Below, piece after piece: positions 14,139 through 22,135 of a stretch of DNA of 56,242 bases; position 1 is the first letter of the stretch; each line of letters opens with the position of its first letter. The position numbers and the translations under genes were made by a program. This DNA is from Exobacillus caeni (GTDB taxonomy: Bacteria; Bacillota; Bacilli; Bacillales; Guptibacillaceae), in assembly GCF_005747095.1 (NCBI RefSeq), contig NZ_SWLG01000023.1, forward strand, positions 1-56,242, read 5' to 3'. Under the pieces are notes generated by a model. That model was not told where the DNA came from, searched no databases, and saw only the letters and a program-made list of their open reading frames with translations.

Positions 14139-14606
14139 ATGCCAAAAGGTGATGGAGGACTCATCGCACAAAATAAAAAAGCAAGACATGATTATTCCGT
14201 TGAAGAAACATACGAAGCTGGAATCGTTCTAAAAGGAACTGAAATCAAATCCATCCGGGCAAGACGAGTGCAGATTAAAGACTCTCATGCGATTATCCGA
14301 AATGGTGAAGTTTTTCTTGTGAACATGCACATCAGTGAGTATGAACAGGGAAACATCTACAACCATGATCCGACGAGGTCCCGGAAGCTGCTGATGAAGA
14401 AGAAGGAAATCGATAAGCTGATCGGATTAACGAAGGAAAAAGGATATGCGCTTGTGCCGCTTAAAGTCTACATTAAAAACGGCTTCGCAAAAGTGCTGCT
14501 TGGACTTGCAAAAGGTAAGAAAAAGTTTGATAAACGTGAAGACTTGAAGCGCAAAACAATGAAGCGTGAAGTTGAAAAAGCAATGAAGGATCGGCAGCAC
14601 ATGTAG
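14139..14606 (+). CDS. smpB: SsrA-binding protein SmpB
   Basis: SmpB binds tmRNA and delivers it to stalled ribosomes for trans-translation. The 155 residues include '[32 protein letters not shown]', of which the first part is the tmRNA-binding OB fold, then '[14 protein letters not shown]', and the C-terminal basic tail '[22 protein letters not shown]' that mimics the missing anticodon arm. The start at 14139 follows GAGAGGAGGA. It is immediately upstream of ssrA, its RNA partner. Confidence 0.97.
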   Translation: MPKGDGGLIAQNKKARHDYSVEETYEAGIVLKGTEIKSIRARRVQIKDSHAIIRNGEVFLVNMHISEYEQGNIYNHDPTRSRKLLMKKKEIDKLIGLTKEKGYALVPLKVYIKNGFAKVLLGLAKGKKKFDKREDLKRKTMKREVEKAMKDRQHM

Positions 14607-14614
14607 TGCTGAAC

Positions 14615-14642
14615 TTGATTTTCTTGCTGGGTTTGTTATAAT
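14615..14642 (+). promoter_or_regulatory. Sigma-A promoter of ssrA
   Basis: TTGATT (14615-14620), a 16-bp spacer and TATAAT (14637-14642), about 58 bp before the mature tmRNA 5' end. This leaves a leader to be removed by RNase P. Confidence 0.7.
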
Positions 14643-14700
14643 AAAATGTACCGAAACAATTAAATACTACCTTTTACCGTTTTCGGTCTCTCATTTACAT

Positions 14701-15059
14701 GGGGACGTTACGGATTCGACAGGGGTAGGTCGAGCTTAAGTTGCGAGCCGAGTTGGCGAGCTTCGTAAAAACGCCATGCCTATAACTGGCAAAGAAAACA
14801 ACAACTTCGCTTTAGCAGCGTAACAGTTGCTAGCGGTTCCTCCCTCCATCGCCCACGTGGTAGGGTAAGGGACTCACTCTAAGTGGGATACGCCGGTAAT
14901 CCGCAGTCTGAGGAGAGCCGGAAGAGAACAATCGGACTAGTTGCAGGAATGCCTGTCAGTAGGCTGAACTGCAGCGAATCGCGAATATACTGACTACGCT
15001 CGTAGAAGCTTAAGTAACGATGCCTCTGGACGTGGGTTCGATTCCCACCGTCTCCACCA
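14701..15059 (+). ncRNA. ssrA: Transfer-messenger RNA (tmRNA, SsrA)
   Basis: The 5' end GGGGACGTTACGGATTCGAC and the 3' end with its T-arm (GTGGGTTCGATTCCCAC) and encoded CCA form the tRNA-like part; GGGGACG pairs with CGTCTCC. The tag reading frame at 14788-14823 encodes GKENNNFALAA then stop, so the full tag is (A)GKENNNFALAA. The ALAA end is the protease-recognised signal. smpB lies just upstream. Confidence 0.97.
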
Positions 15060-15078
15060 AATACATATTTGGTGGTTT
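15055..15078 (+). terminator. Terminator of ssrA
   Basis: CCACCAAAT and ATTTGGTGG form a 9-bp stem that starts within the CCA end, followed by TTTTTT. Confidence 0.8.
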
Positions 15079-15099
15079 TTTAATTTGTAATTGTATGTT

Positions 15100-15126
15100 G
15101 ATCTGCCTTTTAGGTAGATCTTTTTT
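15100..15126 (+). terminator. Second terminator after ssrA
   Basis: GATCTGCC (15100-15107) and GGTAGATC (15113-15120) pair, followed by TTTTTT. Confidence 0.8.
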
Positions 15127-15140
15127 GTGTTTACTTAACA

Positions 15141-15290
15141 TCGAAAAATGCAGGGTGATGTCGAAAAATCGATATATTCTGTTTTTCGTAGATATATTTA
15201 AAAATCCGAAGATATATTTGCATTTTCGAAGATATAAGCAAAAAATCGTAGATATATCACCAAAAACGAAGATAAAATATATTTTTCTTC
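15141..15290 (+). repeat. Degenerate 20-bp-period motif array
   Basis: The motif CG(A/T)AGATATA, or the related CGAAAAAT, starts at 15142, 15162, 15187, 15207, 15227, 15247 and 15267. The last five steps are exactly 20 bp and the first is also 20; one step is 25. The intervening ~10 nt are A/T-rich and not conserved. It occupies the gap between the ssrA terminators and the NERD gene. Confidence 0.75.
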
Positions 15291-15355
15291 AATTCAACAG
15301 GAGATTCCATCCCTAATAGAGAATTTATGAGCAAAATTAGCATTGGAGTGATGAA

Positions 15356-16321
15356 ATGATTGTAAAAGAACGTGAATTTCCTCTTTCTATTCTAAAGTTA
15401 CAAGCACTTCTTCGAAGGCTTCCTCCAGATCACCCGAAAATCCCCTCGATTAAGGAAGAACTCAAGAAAAGAACTGCAGGTTTTAAAGGGGAAACTTCGC
15501 TCGACTTTCCGCTCGGTTTACTAGACCAGCAAAAATACTTTATTCTTCACGATATTAGGCTCCCATACAAGGAGCATTTTTTCCAAATTGATACCTTGGT
15601 GATCACGTGCAATTTTATTGTCCTTATAGAAGTTAAAAATATTATTGGTACTATCTATTTCGATCCTATTTTTAATCAATTAATTCGCAGGTATGAAGAC
15701 AAGGAAACTGCTTTCCCTGACCCAATCCTTCAAATAAAACGGCAAGAAGGACATTTGAAGGGGTGGCTGAAAAAGAATCGCTTTGAGGAAATTCCTATAT
15801 ACTCACTAGTCGCAATCAGTAATCCCCAGACAATTATAAGAACAACTAATGAAAACCACACGCTTAATCAGAAAGTCCTTCATAAAGAAGCCTTACCGGT
15901 GAAAGTTAAACAAATTGAATCTATTGCAAAAGAAAAAGTTCTTTCAGAGAAAGAACTTAAGAAAATAATTAGGCTTTTAAAGAAGCAACATACTCCGCCA
16001 GGATTTCCAATATTGGATCAATATGATATTAAGAAAAACGAAATTTTAAAAGGAGTAATTTGCTGCTCTTGTAACTGCTATACATATAAAAGACAACATG
16101 GTTACTGGTTCTGTTCTAAGTGCCAACACCGATCGAAAGACGCACATTTTCAAGCATTAAAAGATTACGAACTATTAATTAGTCCCACTATCACGAATAA
16201 TCAGCTAAGGGATTTCTTGAAAATAGAATCTTCGGCTGTGGCCACAAGATTGTTTCATTCAATGAACTTACCATATTCCGGTTCCAATAAGGGAAGAGTG
16301 TATCATTTAAACCTTGAATAA
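15356..16321 (+). CDS. NERD domain protein with C-terminal zinc ribbon
   Basis: A 321-residue protein. Residues about 45-160 match the nuclease-related (NERD) domain: GFKGETSLD, then the acidic position in 'FFQIDTLVITCNFIVLIEVKN', which is the D...(E)xK arrangement of restriction-endonuclease-like folds. A four-cysteine knuckle follows near residues 235-260 (CCSCNC...WFCSKCQH), probably binding zinc. It is likely a DNA- or RNA-processing enzyme, but its substrate is unknown. It has low GC relative to the glycolytic genes and sits right after ssrA, a frequent integration site, which hints at acquisition; I see no integrase or att duplication. Its start is preceded by ATTGGAGTGATGAA. Confidence 0.82.
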   Translation: MIVKEREFPLSILKLQALLRRLPPDHPKIPSIKEELKKRTAGFKGETSLDFPLGLLDQQKYFILHDIRLPYKEHFFQIDTLVITCNFIVLIEVKNIIGTIYFDPIFNQLIRRYEDKETAFPDPILQIKRQEGHLKGWLKKNRFEEIPIYSLVAISNPQTIIRTTNENHTLNQKVLHKEALPVKVKQIESIAKEKVLSEKELKKIIRLLKKQHTPPGFPILDQYDIKKNEILKGVICCSCNCYTYKRQHGYWFCSKCQHRSKDAHFQALKDYELLISPTITNNQLRDFLKIESSAVATRLFHSMNLPYSGSNKGRVYHLNLE

Positions 16322-16323
16322 TG

Positions 16324-16863
16324 CTATCTTCGAAACCTCTCATTCCACATACCAGCCTTCTCCAAAGCCAGTTTATCTTCTTTCACTTCCTCCGGCTTCA
16401 CGCCTTTTCCGATTATGTAGTCCTCAAACTCCATTCCAACAAAATCAAAAACATAGCTGAACTGCTGGACAAGTGGCAGGCCTTTGATTTTTGCGTCTTT
16501 TCCACCCGTTATAACAACATAAGCCTTTTTCTTTTTGAATTCTTCTTTAAGATTAAAGCGTTCATCCCGCATGTATTGGGACCATCTGTCGAAGAAATTT
16601 TTCATGGGGCCACTCATTCCATACCAGTAAAGGGGTGTAGCGAACAAAAAGATATCATGAGTCTGCATGAGTTCCACTAATTCTTCATAGTCATCGCCCA
16701 CAGGAGAAAATCCTTCTTCTGTATGCCTTTTATCTGTGATCGGTTCAATATGTGTTTCAGCAATTGAAACGATTGTATGATCCGTACCTTCTACAATTTT
16801 TTTGGCCAGGAACTCAGAATTTCCATTTTTTCTGGTACTACCTAATAGTGTTAAAATTTTCAT
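16324..16863 (-). CDS. NADPH-dependent FMN reductase / flavodoxin-fold protein
   Basis: A 179-residue flavodoxin-like protein with the FMN-binding N-terminus MKILTLLGSTRKNGNSEFLA and 'FLFATPLYWYGMSGPMKNFFDRW', the signature of the multimeric NADPH-dependent FMN reductase/NAD(P)H quinone reductase families. It should reduce FMN or quinones in the cytoplasm. I start at 16863 because AAAGGAG lies just upstream; the longer frame has no ribosome binding site. It converges on the NERD gene with 2 bp between stop codons and no evident terminator. Confidence 0.85.
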   Translation of the reverse strand: MKILTLLGSTRKNGNSEFLAKKIVEGTDHTIVSIAETHIEPITDKRHTEEGFSPVGDDYEELVELMQTHDIFLFATPLYWYGMSGPMKNFFDRWSQYMRDERFNLKEEFKKKKAYVVITGGKDAKIKGLPLVQQFSYVFDFVGMEFEDYIIGKGVKPEEVKEDKLALEKAGMWNERFRR

Positions 16864-17007
16864 CGTAAAAGCAACTCCTTTTATGGTTTGTAGTATAGCA
16901 TAAGCCAAAAGAATCGGTTTAATGATGTGCCTTTGCCGAACTAAAAGAACCCCTTTCTACATAGGTGAATATCATAAGTGGAAAATGCCATGAGAGGCGG
17001 ATTGTGT

Positions 17008-17907
17008 ATGATACCTATGTATCCTTATTACGATGTGCAAACGACTTGTAAACCAACCCCCATAACCTTTCCTCCACAGCACCAGAACATTCAGCCCGGT
17101 CTGGAGTATTTGATGACACCTGTTCCGATATCCGATAACCCTCAATATAAAGGCAGCGATAAACTGAAGGGAAAGGTTGCCTTGATAACTGGAGGGGACA
17201 GCGGGATCGGCCGTGCCGTAGCGATTAGCTTTGCGAAAGAGGGAGCGGATATCGCGATCTCTTACTTATACGAACATGAAGACGCAAAAGCGACAAAAGC
17301 GATGGTTGAAAAGTACGGCAGGCGTTGTTTATTACTTCCGGGTGACCTTCGTGAAGAGAAAGTTTGCCGTAAAATAGTTCGAAAAACGATCAAGCATTAT
17401 GGCAAGTTAAACATACTTATTCTTAATCAAGGGGTTCAGTTTCCCCAGAAGAGCATTTTAAATATCTCAACCCAACAACTCGAAGATACTTTCCGTACAA
17501 ATATCTTCCCGATGTTTTTTATTACACAGGAAGCTTTGCCGCATTTGCAACCGGGAAGTTCTATTATAAGCACTGCTTCAGTTACGGCTTATGAAGGGCA
17601 TCGGTTGCTGCTTGATTACTCCGCTACAAAAGGCGCTATCGTCACGTTTACCAGATCACTGTCTAAACAGCTCGTCGATTATGGTATCAGGGTAAACGCG
17701 GTTGCACCGGGTCCGATTTGGACTCCGTTAATCGTCTCGAGCTTTTCAGCAGATTTTGTGAAAACGTTTGGGGCGGAAACACCAATGAAACGGGCAGGGC
17801 AGCCTTTTGAGCTTGCGCCTACTTATGTTTATCTGGCATCGGATGATTCTTCCTATGTCACTGGCCAGGTCCTGCATGTAAACGGGGGAACTATGACAGA
17901 AACATAA
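17008..17907 (+). CDS. SDR family oxidoreductase (GSP39/YhdF-like)
   Basis: A 299-residue short-chain dehydrogenase with a ~55-residue N-terminal extension typical of the Bacillus general stress protein 39 / YhdF / YhxC group. The NAD(P) motif TGGDSGIGRA lies near 65, 'LILNQGVQFPQ' replaces the usual NNAG, and the catalytic Ser and YSATKGA are near 190-210. The C-terminus GQVLHVNGGTM is typical. The substrate is unknown. The start at 17008 follows AGAGGCGG. A GTTTAA box lies upstream, but no GGGTAT, so sigma-B control is not shown. A hairpin terminator (AGAGCTG...CAGCTCT, 17920-17948) follows. Confidence 0.88.
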   Translation: MIPMYPYYDVQTTCKPTPITFPPQHQNIQPGLEYLMTPVPISDNPQYKGSDKLKGKVALITGGDSGIGRAVAISFAKEGADIAISYLYEHEDAKATKAMVEKYGRRCLLLPGDLREEKVCRKIVRKTIKHYGKLNILILNQGVQFPQKSILNISTQQLEDTFRTNIFPMFFITQEALPHLQPGSSIISTASVTAYEGHRLLLDYSATKGAIVTFTRSLSKQLVDYGIRVNAVAPGPIWTPLIVSSFSADFVKTFGAETPMKRAGQPFELAPTYVYLASDDSSYVTGQVLHVNGGTMTET

Positions 17908-18144
17908 ATAGCGATTTGAAGAGAGCTGCAAACCATGTCAGCTCTTTTATGTCGGACTAAAATGGAACAGCTCCCAATCATACTATTCAAGCTTCACGTT
18001 TTCCATTAGCTTTTTTAGGAAAAAGTATTTATATAGATTACATAACAGTGACTGCTTAACAATAATTACATAAACAATTGAAAAAAAGGGGAATGCCTTT
18101 CGTATGGCGAAGTAAAATAATAGAATTTTGGAAGGAGAATGTAT

Positions 18145-19074
18145 ATGCCAGTTAATCCGAGAATTCAATCATTTTTAGATAATTTAAATGAAATGCCGCA
18201 GATACCTTTAGATAAGATTTCTCCACAAGCATACCGCTCGAAAGAAGCATCGATGAATTTACCGCAAAAAACAGAACCTGTCAAAAAGGTCCATAACCTT
18301 GATATTAAGTTTGAAGGCCGAGATATTCCTATACGTGTTTATGTTCCAGAAGGAGTAGAGGCGCCTTATCCGGCAGTTGTGTTTTACCATGGCGGGGGAT
18401 GGGTGATCGGAAGCCTTGATACCCATGATGCAGTCTGCAGATTACTTTCGAATAAAGGCGATTGTCTTGTTATCTCAGTAGATTACCGTTTAGCACCTGA
18501 AAATAAGTTTCCTGCAGCTGTGAATGATGCGTATGATTCTCTAAGCTGGATCGCAGAACATGCGGACGATTTTCAAATTGATCCAGACCGTATCGCTGTT
18601 GCAGGTGACAGCGCAGGAGGTAACCTTGCAGCCGTTGCCTGTATTATCGCCAAAGAAAAGAAAACGCCAAAAATCAGCCATCAGCTTCTTTTATATCCAT
18701 CGACGGGCTATAAAGAAGAACCGCCGTCCATAAAGGAAAATGGGGAAGGGTATATGCTCACGGCTGAATTGATGGCATGGTTCAGAGAGCATTATTTTAA
18801 TAATGAAGAAGAAATGCGGAATCCCTATGCTTCTCCAATCTTTTATGACGATGTAAGCGGATTGCCTCCCGCTACGATCCTCACCGCCCAGTACGATCCG
18901 TTAAGGGATGTAGGAAAAGCGTATGCAGAACATTTGAAGGCTGATGGTGTCCCTGTTTACTATAAAAATTATGAGGATCTGATCCATGGCTTTGCAAACT
19001 TTGTAGGATTTGTACCAGAGGCTAAAGAGGCGGTAGAAGAAGGTATCCGGCATCTAAAGAAATCATTCGAATAG
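18145..19074 (+). CDS. Alpha/beta hydrolase, hormone-sensitive-lipase family esterase
   Basis: A 309-residue HSL-family (family IV) esterase: oxyanion motif HGGGW near 87-91, nucleophile GDSAGG near residue 155, an acid in 'YDPLRDVG' and His in 'IHGFANF'. It hydrolyses short acyl esters; there is no signal peptide. I choose the ATG at 18145 because GGAAGGAG lies 7 bp before it, while the ATG at 18139 is too close. A terminator (AGCAG...CTGCTTTTTT, 19091-19116) ends the unit. Confidence 0.92.
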   Translation: MPVNPRIQSFLDNLNEMPQIPLDKISPQAYRSKEASMNLPQKTEPVKKVHNLDIKFEGRDIPIRVYVPEGVEAPYPAVVFYHGGGWVIGSLDTHDAVCRLLSNKGDCLVISVDYRLAPENKFPAAVNDAYDSLSWIAEHADDFQIDPDRIAVAGDSAGGNLAAVACIIAKEKKTPKISHQLLLYPSTGYKEEPPSIKENGEGYMLTAELMAWFREHYFNNEEEMRNPYASPIFYDDVSGLPPATILTAQYDPLRDVGKAYAEHLKADGVPVYYKNYEDLIHGFANFVGFVPEAKEAVEEGIRHLKKSFE

Positions 19075-19231
19075 AAAATAACATCAAAAAGAGCAGGGGA
19101 TCTTCTCTGCTTTTTTGCGTTAGGGCGTATCATAACAATACAAATCGTTTGACGCTGGACCTTATTAGGTAGAAACTAAATGGTATCTGCTAGTGCGTGA
19201 AATTAAGTTTATCTATCAGGAGGAATTTATA

Positions 19232-20638
19232 TTGGAAGGAGAAAACGCTCAGAATAATCAAGAATTTAAGATATTTCCTATTGTAGCAGTGTTGATATCA
19301 GGAACTTTTGCGGCTATTTTAAACCAGACGCTGCTTGCAACTGCTTTGCCGCATATCATGAGGGACTTAGATCTTAGCGCAAACACCGCACAATGGCTTA
19401 CAACAGTGTTTATGCTAGTGAATGGAGTCATGATTCCCGTGACAGCCTTTTTGATTGAAACATTTACGACAAGAAGGCTGTTTCTCTCGGCGATGGGACT
19501 TTTCGGTCTCGGAACGCTAATCTGTGCTGTTGCCCCAAACTTTCCGGTGTTAATAATAGGGAGGATTGTCCAGGCTTCTGGAGCAGGAATCATGATCCCG
19601 TTGATGCAAACCGTGTTTTTTGTGATTTTTCCTGTAGAGAAACGCGGTTCGGCAATGGGGCTGTTCGGACTAGTCATTGCTTTTGCACCGGCGATCGGCC
19701 CAACGTTATCCGGATGGCTTGTTGATCATTTTCCGTGGCGGTCACTGTTTTATGTAGTATTGCCAATCGCTATGATTGATTTTATCGTTGCATATTTTGT
19801 TTTAAAAAATGTTACTAAAAGATCGTTTCCTAAGCTTGATATTTTATCCATTATTTTGTCCACCATTGGATTTGGAGGACTTTTATATGGCTGCAGTATC
19901 GCCGGAACACATGGATGGGGAAGCACGGAAGTACTTGTTACCCTGTTGATTGGCGCTGTGGCACTTGCCGTATTTATTTTAAGGCAGTTCCGCCTTGAAC
20001 AGCCGATCCTTGAATTCAAGGTGTTTAAATACGGAGTCTTCACACTTGCGACAGGACTAGGGATGATCGTGTTCATCGCAATGATTGGCGGAGCTACGAT
20101 CCTGCCTATCTACATGCAAAACATGCATCATTTCACCGCGTTTGAATCTGGATTAATGCTGCTTCCGGGTGCCCTGTTGATGGGGATCATGTCACCGATC
20201 AGCGGAAAGATATTCGATAAGTTTGGAGCGCGCTGGCTGGCGGTAATCGGGCTTATCATCGTAACGGGCTCCACCTTTATGTTTACGAACCTTACTGCCG
20301 AAACAACTTTCTTTTATATGGCCACCGTCAATGCGGTCAGGATGTTTGGCGTTGCTCTTGTCATGATGCCGGTCACAACTGCGGGGCTCAATCAGCTGCC
20401 TAGACGATTGATTGCCCATGGTACAGCAATGAATAACACGATGCGCCAGGTATCAGGCTCGGTCGGAACCGCTATTCTTGTTACAGTGATGACAAACAAT
20501 GCATTGAATCCGCAAAAATATGGAGTGGAAGGCCTTATTCATGGTGTTAATGTTTCTTTTATAGTTGCTGGAATCACAAGCGGGCTGGGGCTTATCCTTG
20601 CGTTTTTCCTTAAAAAGGCGAGCCCGGCTGAGGAGTAA
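19232..20638 (+). CDS. DHA2-family MFS multidrug exporter (EmrB/LmrB-like)
   Basis: A 468-residue drug:H+ antiporter with the DHA2 pattern: an N-terminal helix with 'LNQTLLATALPHIMRDL', motif 'AQWLTTVFMLVNGVMIPVT', the 'GRIVQASGAGIMIPL' segment and antiporter motif C 'AIGPTLSGWLVD'. Fourteen membrane segments are expected. It probably expels lipophilic drugs such as lincosamides, as LmrB does. The start is a TTG at 19232, 7 bp after AGGAGGA; the in-frame ATG at 19193 has no ribosome binding site. It is monocistronic, with a terminator at 20642-20673. Confidence 0.9.
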   Translation: MEGENAQNNQEFKIFPIVAVLISGTFAAILNQTLLATALPHIMRDLDLSANTAQWLTTVFMLVNGVMIPVTAFLIETFTTRRLFLSAMGLFGLGTLICAVAPNFPVLIIGRIVQASGAGIMIPLMQTVFFVIFPVEKRGSAMGLFGLVIAFAPAIGPTLSGWLVDHFPWRSLFYVVLPIAMIDFIVAYFVLKNVTKRSFPKLDILSIILSTIGFGGLLYGCSIAGTHGWGSTEVLVTLLIGAVALAVFILRQFRLEQPILEFKVFKYGVFTLATGLGMIVFIAMIGGATILPIYMQNMHHFTAFESGLMLLPGALLMGIMSPISGKIFDKFGARWLAVIGLIIVTGSTFMFTNLTAETTFFYMATVNAVRMFGVALVMMPVTTAGLNQLPRRLIAHGTAMNNTMRQVSGSVGTAILVTVMTNNALNPQKYGVEGLIHGVNVSFIVAGITSGLGLILAFFLKKASPAEE

Positions 20639-20641
20639 AAT

Positions 20642-20673
20642 AAAACGGACTGTCCAGGGGCTGTCCGTTTTTG
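20642..20673 (+). terminator. Terminator of the MFS exporter gene
   Basis: AAACGGAC (20643-20650) and GTCCGTTT (20663-20670) form an 8-bp stem followed by TTT. Confidence 0.8.
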
Positions 20674-20693
20674 GTTGGGATAAGCAAAATGTT

Positions 20694-20721
20694 TTGGGTG
20701 CAGACTTATTTATTTTACAAT
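20694..20721 (+). promoter_or_regulatory. Promoter of the selenoprotein redoxin-thioredoxin pair
   Basis: TTGGGT (20694-20699), a 16-bp spacer and TACAAT (20716-20721), 28 bp before the start codon. Confidence 0.5.
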
Positions 20722-20749
20722 AAAACTAAAATATAAGGAGTTGAAAATA

Positions 20750-21529
20750 TTGTTAATGGACAAACTTCCTGATTTTACTTTTCAAAACTTAGATGGAAAT
20801 GAAGTTTCGATCTCAGACTATCGCGGGAGAAAAGCATTGATCTTTATGTGGGCTTCCTGGTGAAGATGCCGCCAACAATTGCCTGGATGGCAATCTTTCT
20901 ATGATGAATTTAAAGATGAAAACTTTGAAATTCTATCAGTAGCGGTCGATGTACAGGGTGCACAGGTCGCTGCACCGTACGCGAAGGATACAACATTTAC
21001 GACAGTGATTGATGATGAGAATAAGCTTGCTAATCACTTTGGTTTCAAAATTGTACCCAATGGGATCTTTATTGACGAAGAAGGAAGGATCCGTTTAGTA
21101 AAACAGGGCTTCCGGGTAAATGAACAAGAACATGTTGAAGCTGTAAAAAAACTGATTAGAAATGAAGCGGAAACGATTGAGCTAGATGATCCATACTACG
21201 ATGCCGGAAACGGCCCTTCTGAGATGGAAAGGCAGCTAGCAGAAACAAAGTTCAAGCTTGGCATGGAATACGCCAAAAATGGAAAAAAAGAAGAAGCATT
21301 AAAGGAACTTGATGAAGCGCTACTCCTTGATGCAGGTAACTTCTTGATTCGCAAACAGCGCTGGTACATTCGAAACCCAGAAAAGTTTTCGCCTTCGATC
21401 GACGTTGAGTGGCAGCAAAAGCAACTTGAAAAAGAAAAGGCAGAAGAAGCAAGACTGCAAGAAGGAATGGTATGCGGTCCTGAAGGCTGTATTATACCGG
21501 GAACTGCGCAATCATCTATAAAAAAATAA
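20750..21529 (+). CDS. Selenocysteine-containing TlpA/AhpC-like redoxin with TPR-like tail
   Basis: One frame runs from 20750 to 21529 with a single in-frame TGA at 20861-20863 (codon 38). It sits exactly where the first active-site cysteine of a TlpA-type redoxin is expected: WASW-TGA-RCRQQLPGW. The N-terminus (KLPDFTFQNLDGNEVSISDYRG) is classic redoxin, and the thioredoxin fold continues after the TGA ('NHFGFKIVPNGIFIDEEGRI', cis-Pro). Residues ~145-200 look like a TPR helix pair, and the C-terminus has CGPEGC. With tRNA-Sec and selD in the window, I read TGA as selenocysteine. The bases after TGA can fold (AAGATGCC with GGCAATCTT). The motif is UxC, one residue shorter than CxxC. TTG start, 9 bp after AAGGAG. 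Confidence 0.85.
20861..20900 (+). promoter_or_regulatory. UGA codon and candidate bacterial SECIS of the redoxin
   Basis: The recoded UGA is 20861-20863. Directly after it AAGATGCC can pair with GGCAATCTT (one bulged A), and inside that CCA pairs with TGG to leave a ~9-nt loop. Position just 3' of the UGA is where SelB-binding hairpins lie. Confidence 0.55.
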
Positions 21530-21586
21530 TTTTTCAGTTAAGGGTATACTAACCCTTTTTAAAAAAACTTTATTAGGAGGGCAATT

Positions 21587-21895
21587 ATGGAAAAAACAAT
21601 TAGAGATGCAGACTATGCATCACTTGTAAAAGGAATGACAAAACCGTTCGTACTGCAATTCAGTGCAGATTGGTGACCGGGCTGCCGTCAGTTGAGGCCG
21701 GTGGTCTCAAAAGTAGCAGAGGATTTGGATTCCGTGGATTTCTACTATGTGAATGTCGATGAAGCACCAGAATTAGCTGCAAAATTCGGTATCATGAGTA
21801 TTCCGACCCTCGTGTTAATAAAAGACGGGGAAGAAGCAGACCGATCAATCGGTGCGTTGCCGGAAGAACAGGTTAAAGCATTTGCCCAATCATAA
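21587..21895 (+). CDS. Selenocysteine-containing thioredoxin
   Basis: A 102-residue thioredoxin when the in-frame TGA at 21674-21676 (codon 30) is read through. The active site is FSADW-TGA-PGCRQLRP, so U-x-x-C replaces the usual WCGPC. The rest is standard: 'VDFYYVNVDEAPELAAKFGIMSIPTLVLIKDG' with the cis-proline after SI, and a C-terminal helix. The start is the ATG at 21587, 6 bp after AGGAGG. It follows the selenoprotein redoxin by 57 bp, with only a weak hairpin between (AAGGGT/ACCCTT, 21551-21566), so the pair is probably cotranscribed and may form a redox relay. A GC-rich hairpin follows the UGA (ACCGG/CCGGT). The alternative, two independent nonsense mutations at the same catalytic position, is very unlikely. 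Confidence 0.88.
21674..21706 (+). promoter_or_regulatory. UGA codon and candidate bacterial SECIS of the thioredoxin
   Basis: UGA at 21674-21676. The following bases contain ACCGG (21676-21680) pairing with CCGGT about 17 nt later, flanked by a further GACC/GGTC possibility. This gives a hairpin with its apex about 15 nt from the UGA. Confidence 0.5.
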
Positions 21896-21903
21896 ACTAA
21901 AAA

Positions 21904-21935
21904 CCCCTGCACTTTTTTGCAGGGGATAACTTTTG
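21904..21935 (+). terminator. Hairpin terminator after the thioredoxin gene
   Basis: CCCCTGCA (21904-21911) and TGCAGGGG (21918-21925) form a perfect stem; the tail AATAACTTTTG is only moderately T-rich. From here to 22135 I see nothing further. Confidence 0.65.
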
Positions 21936-22135
21936 TAAATTATTATGGCGGGGTTGAAATATAAGGTATAAAGCGGAATAAGTTTTGAATTTTGAGAAGT
22001 TAATGTTGAAGTACATATTAGAAATATCGTCACTCATCTAGAAGAAAAAAATAAGTATGCACGGGACAATACAATTATCACACTTTTCAATTATGATATT
22101 GGAACGTTTCGTTGGGACATTCCCTGTTTCATCTG

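Noticed and set aside
15020-15316. Open frame starting inside tmRNA
   Set aside because: It overlaps the tRNA-like 3' end, both terminators and the phased array; no ribosome binding site.
15060-16321. Integrated element at ssrA
   Set aside because: No integrase and no duplicated ssrA 3' end were seen, so only a suspicion of acquisition remains.
20750-21895. Redoxin and thioredoxin genes as pseudogenes with nonsense mutations
   Set aside because: Both TGA codons sit at the first active-site position, both frames are otherwise intact with good starts, and tRNA-Sec and selD are nearby.
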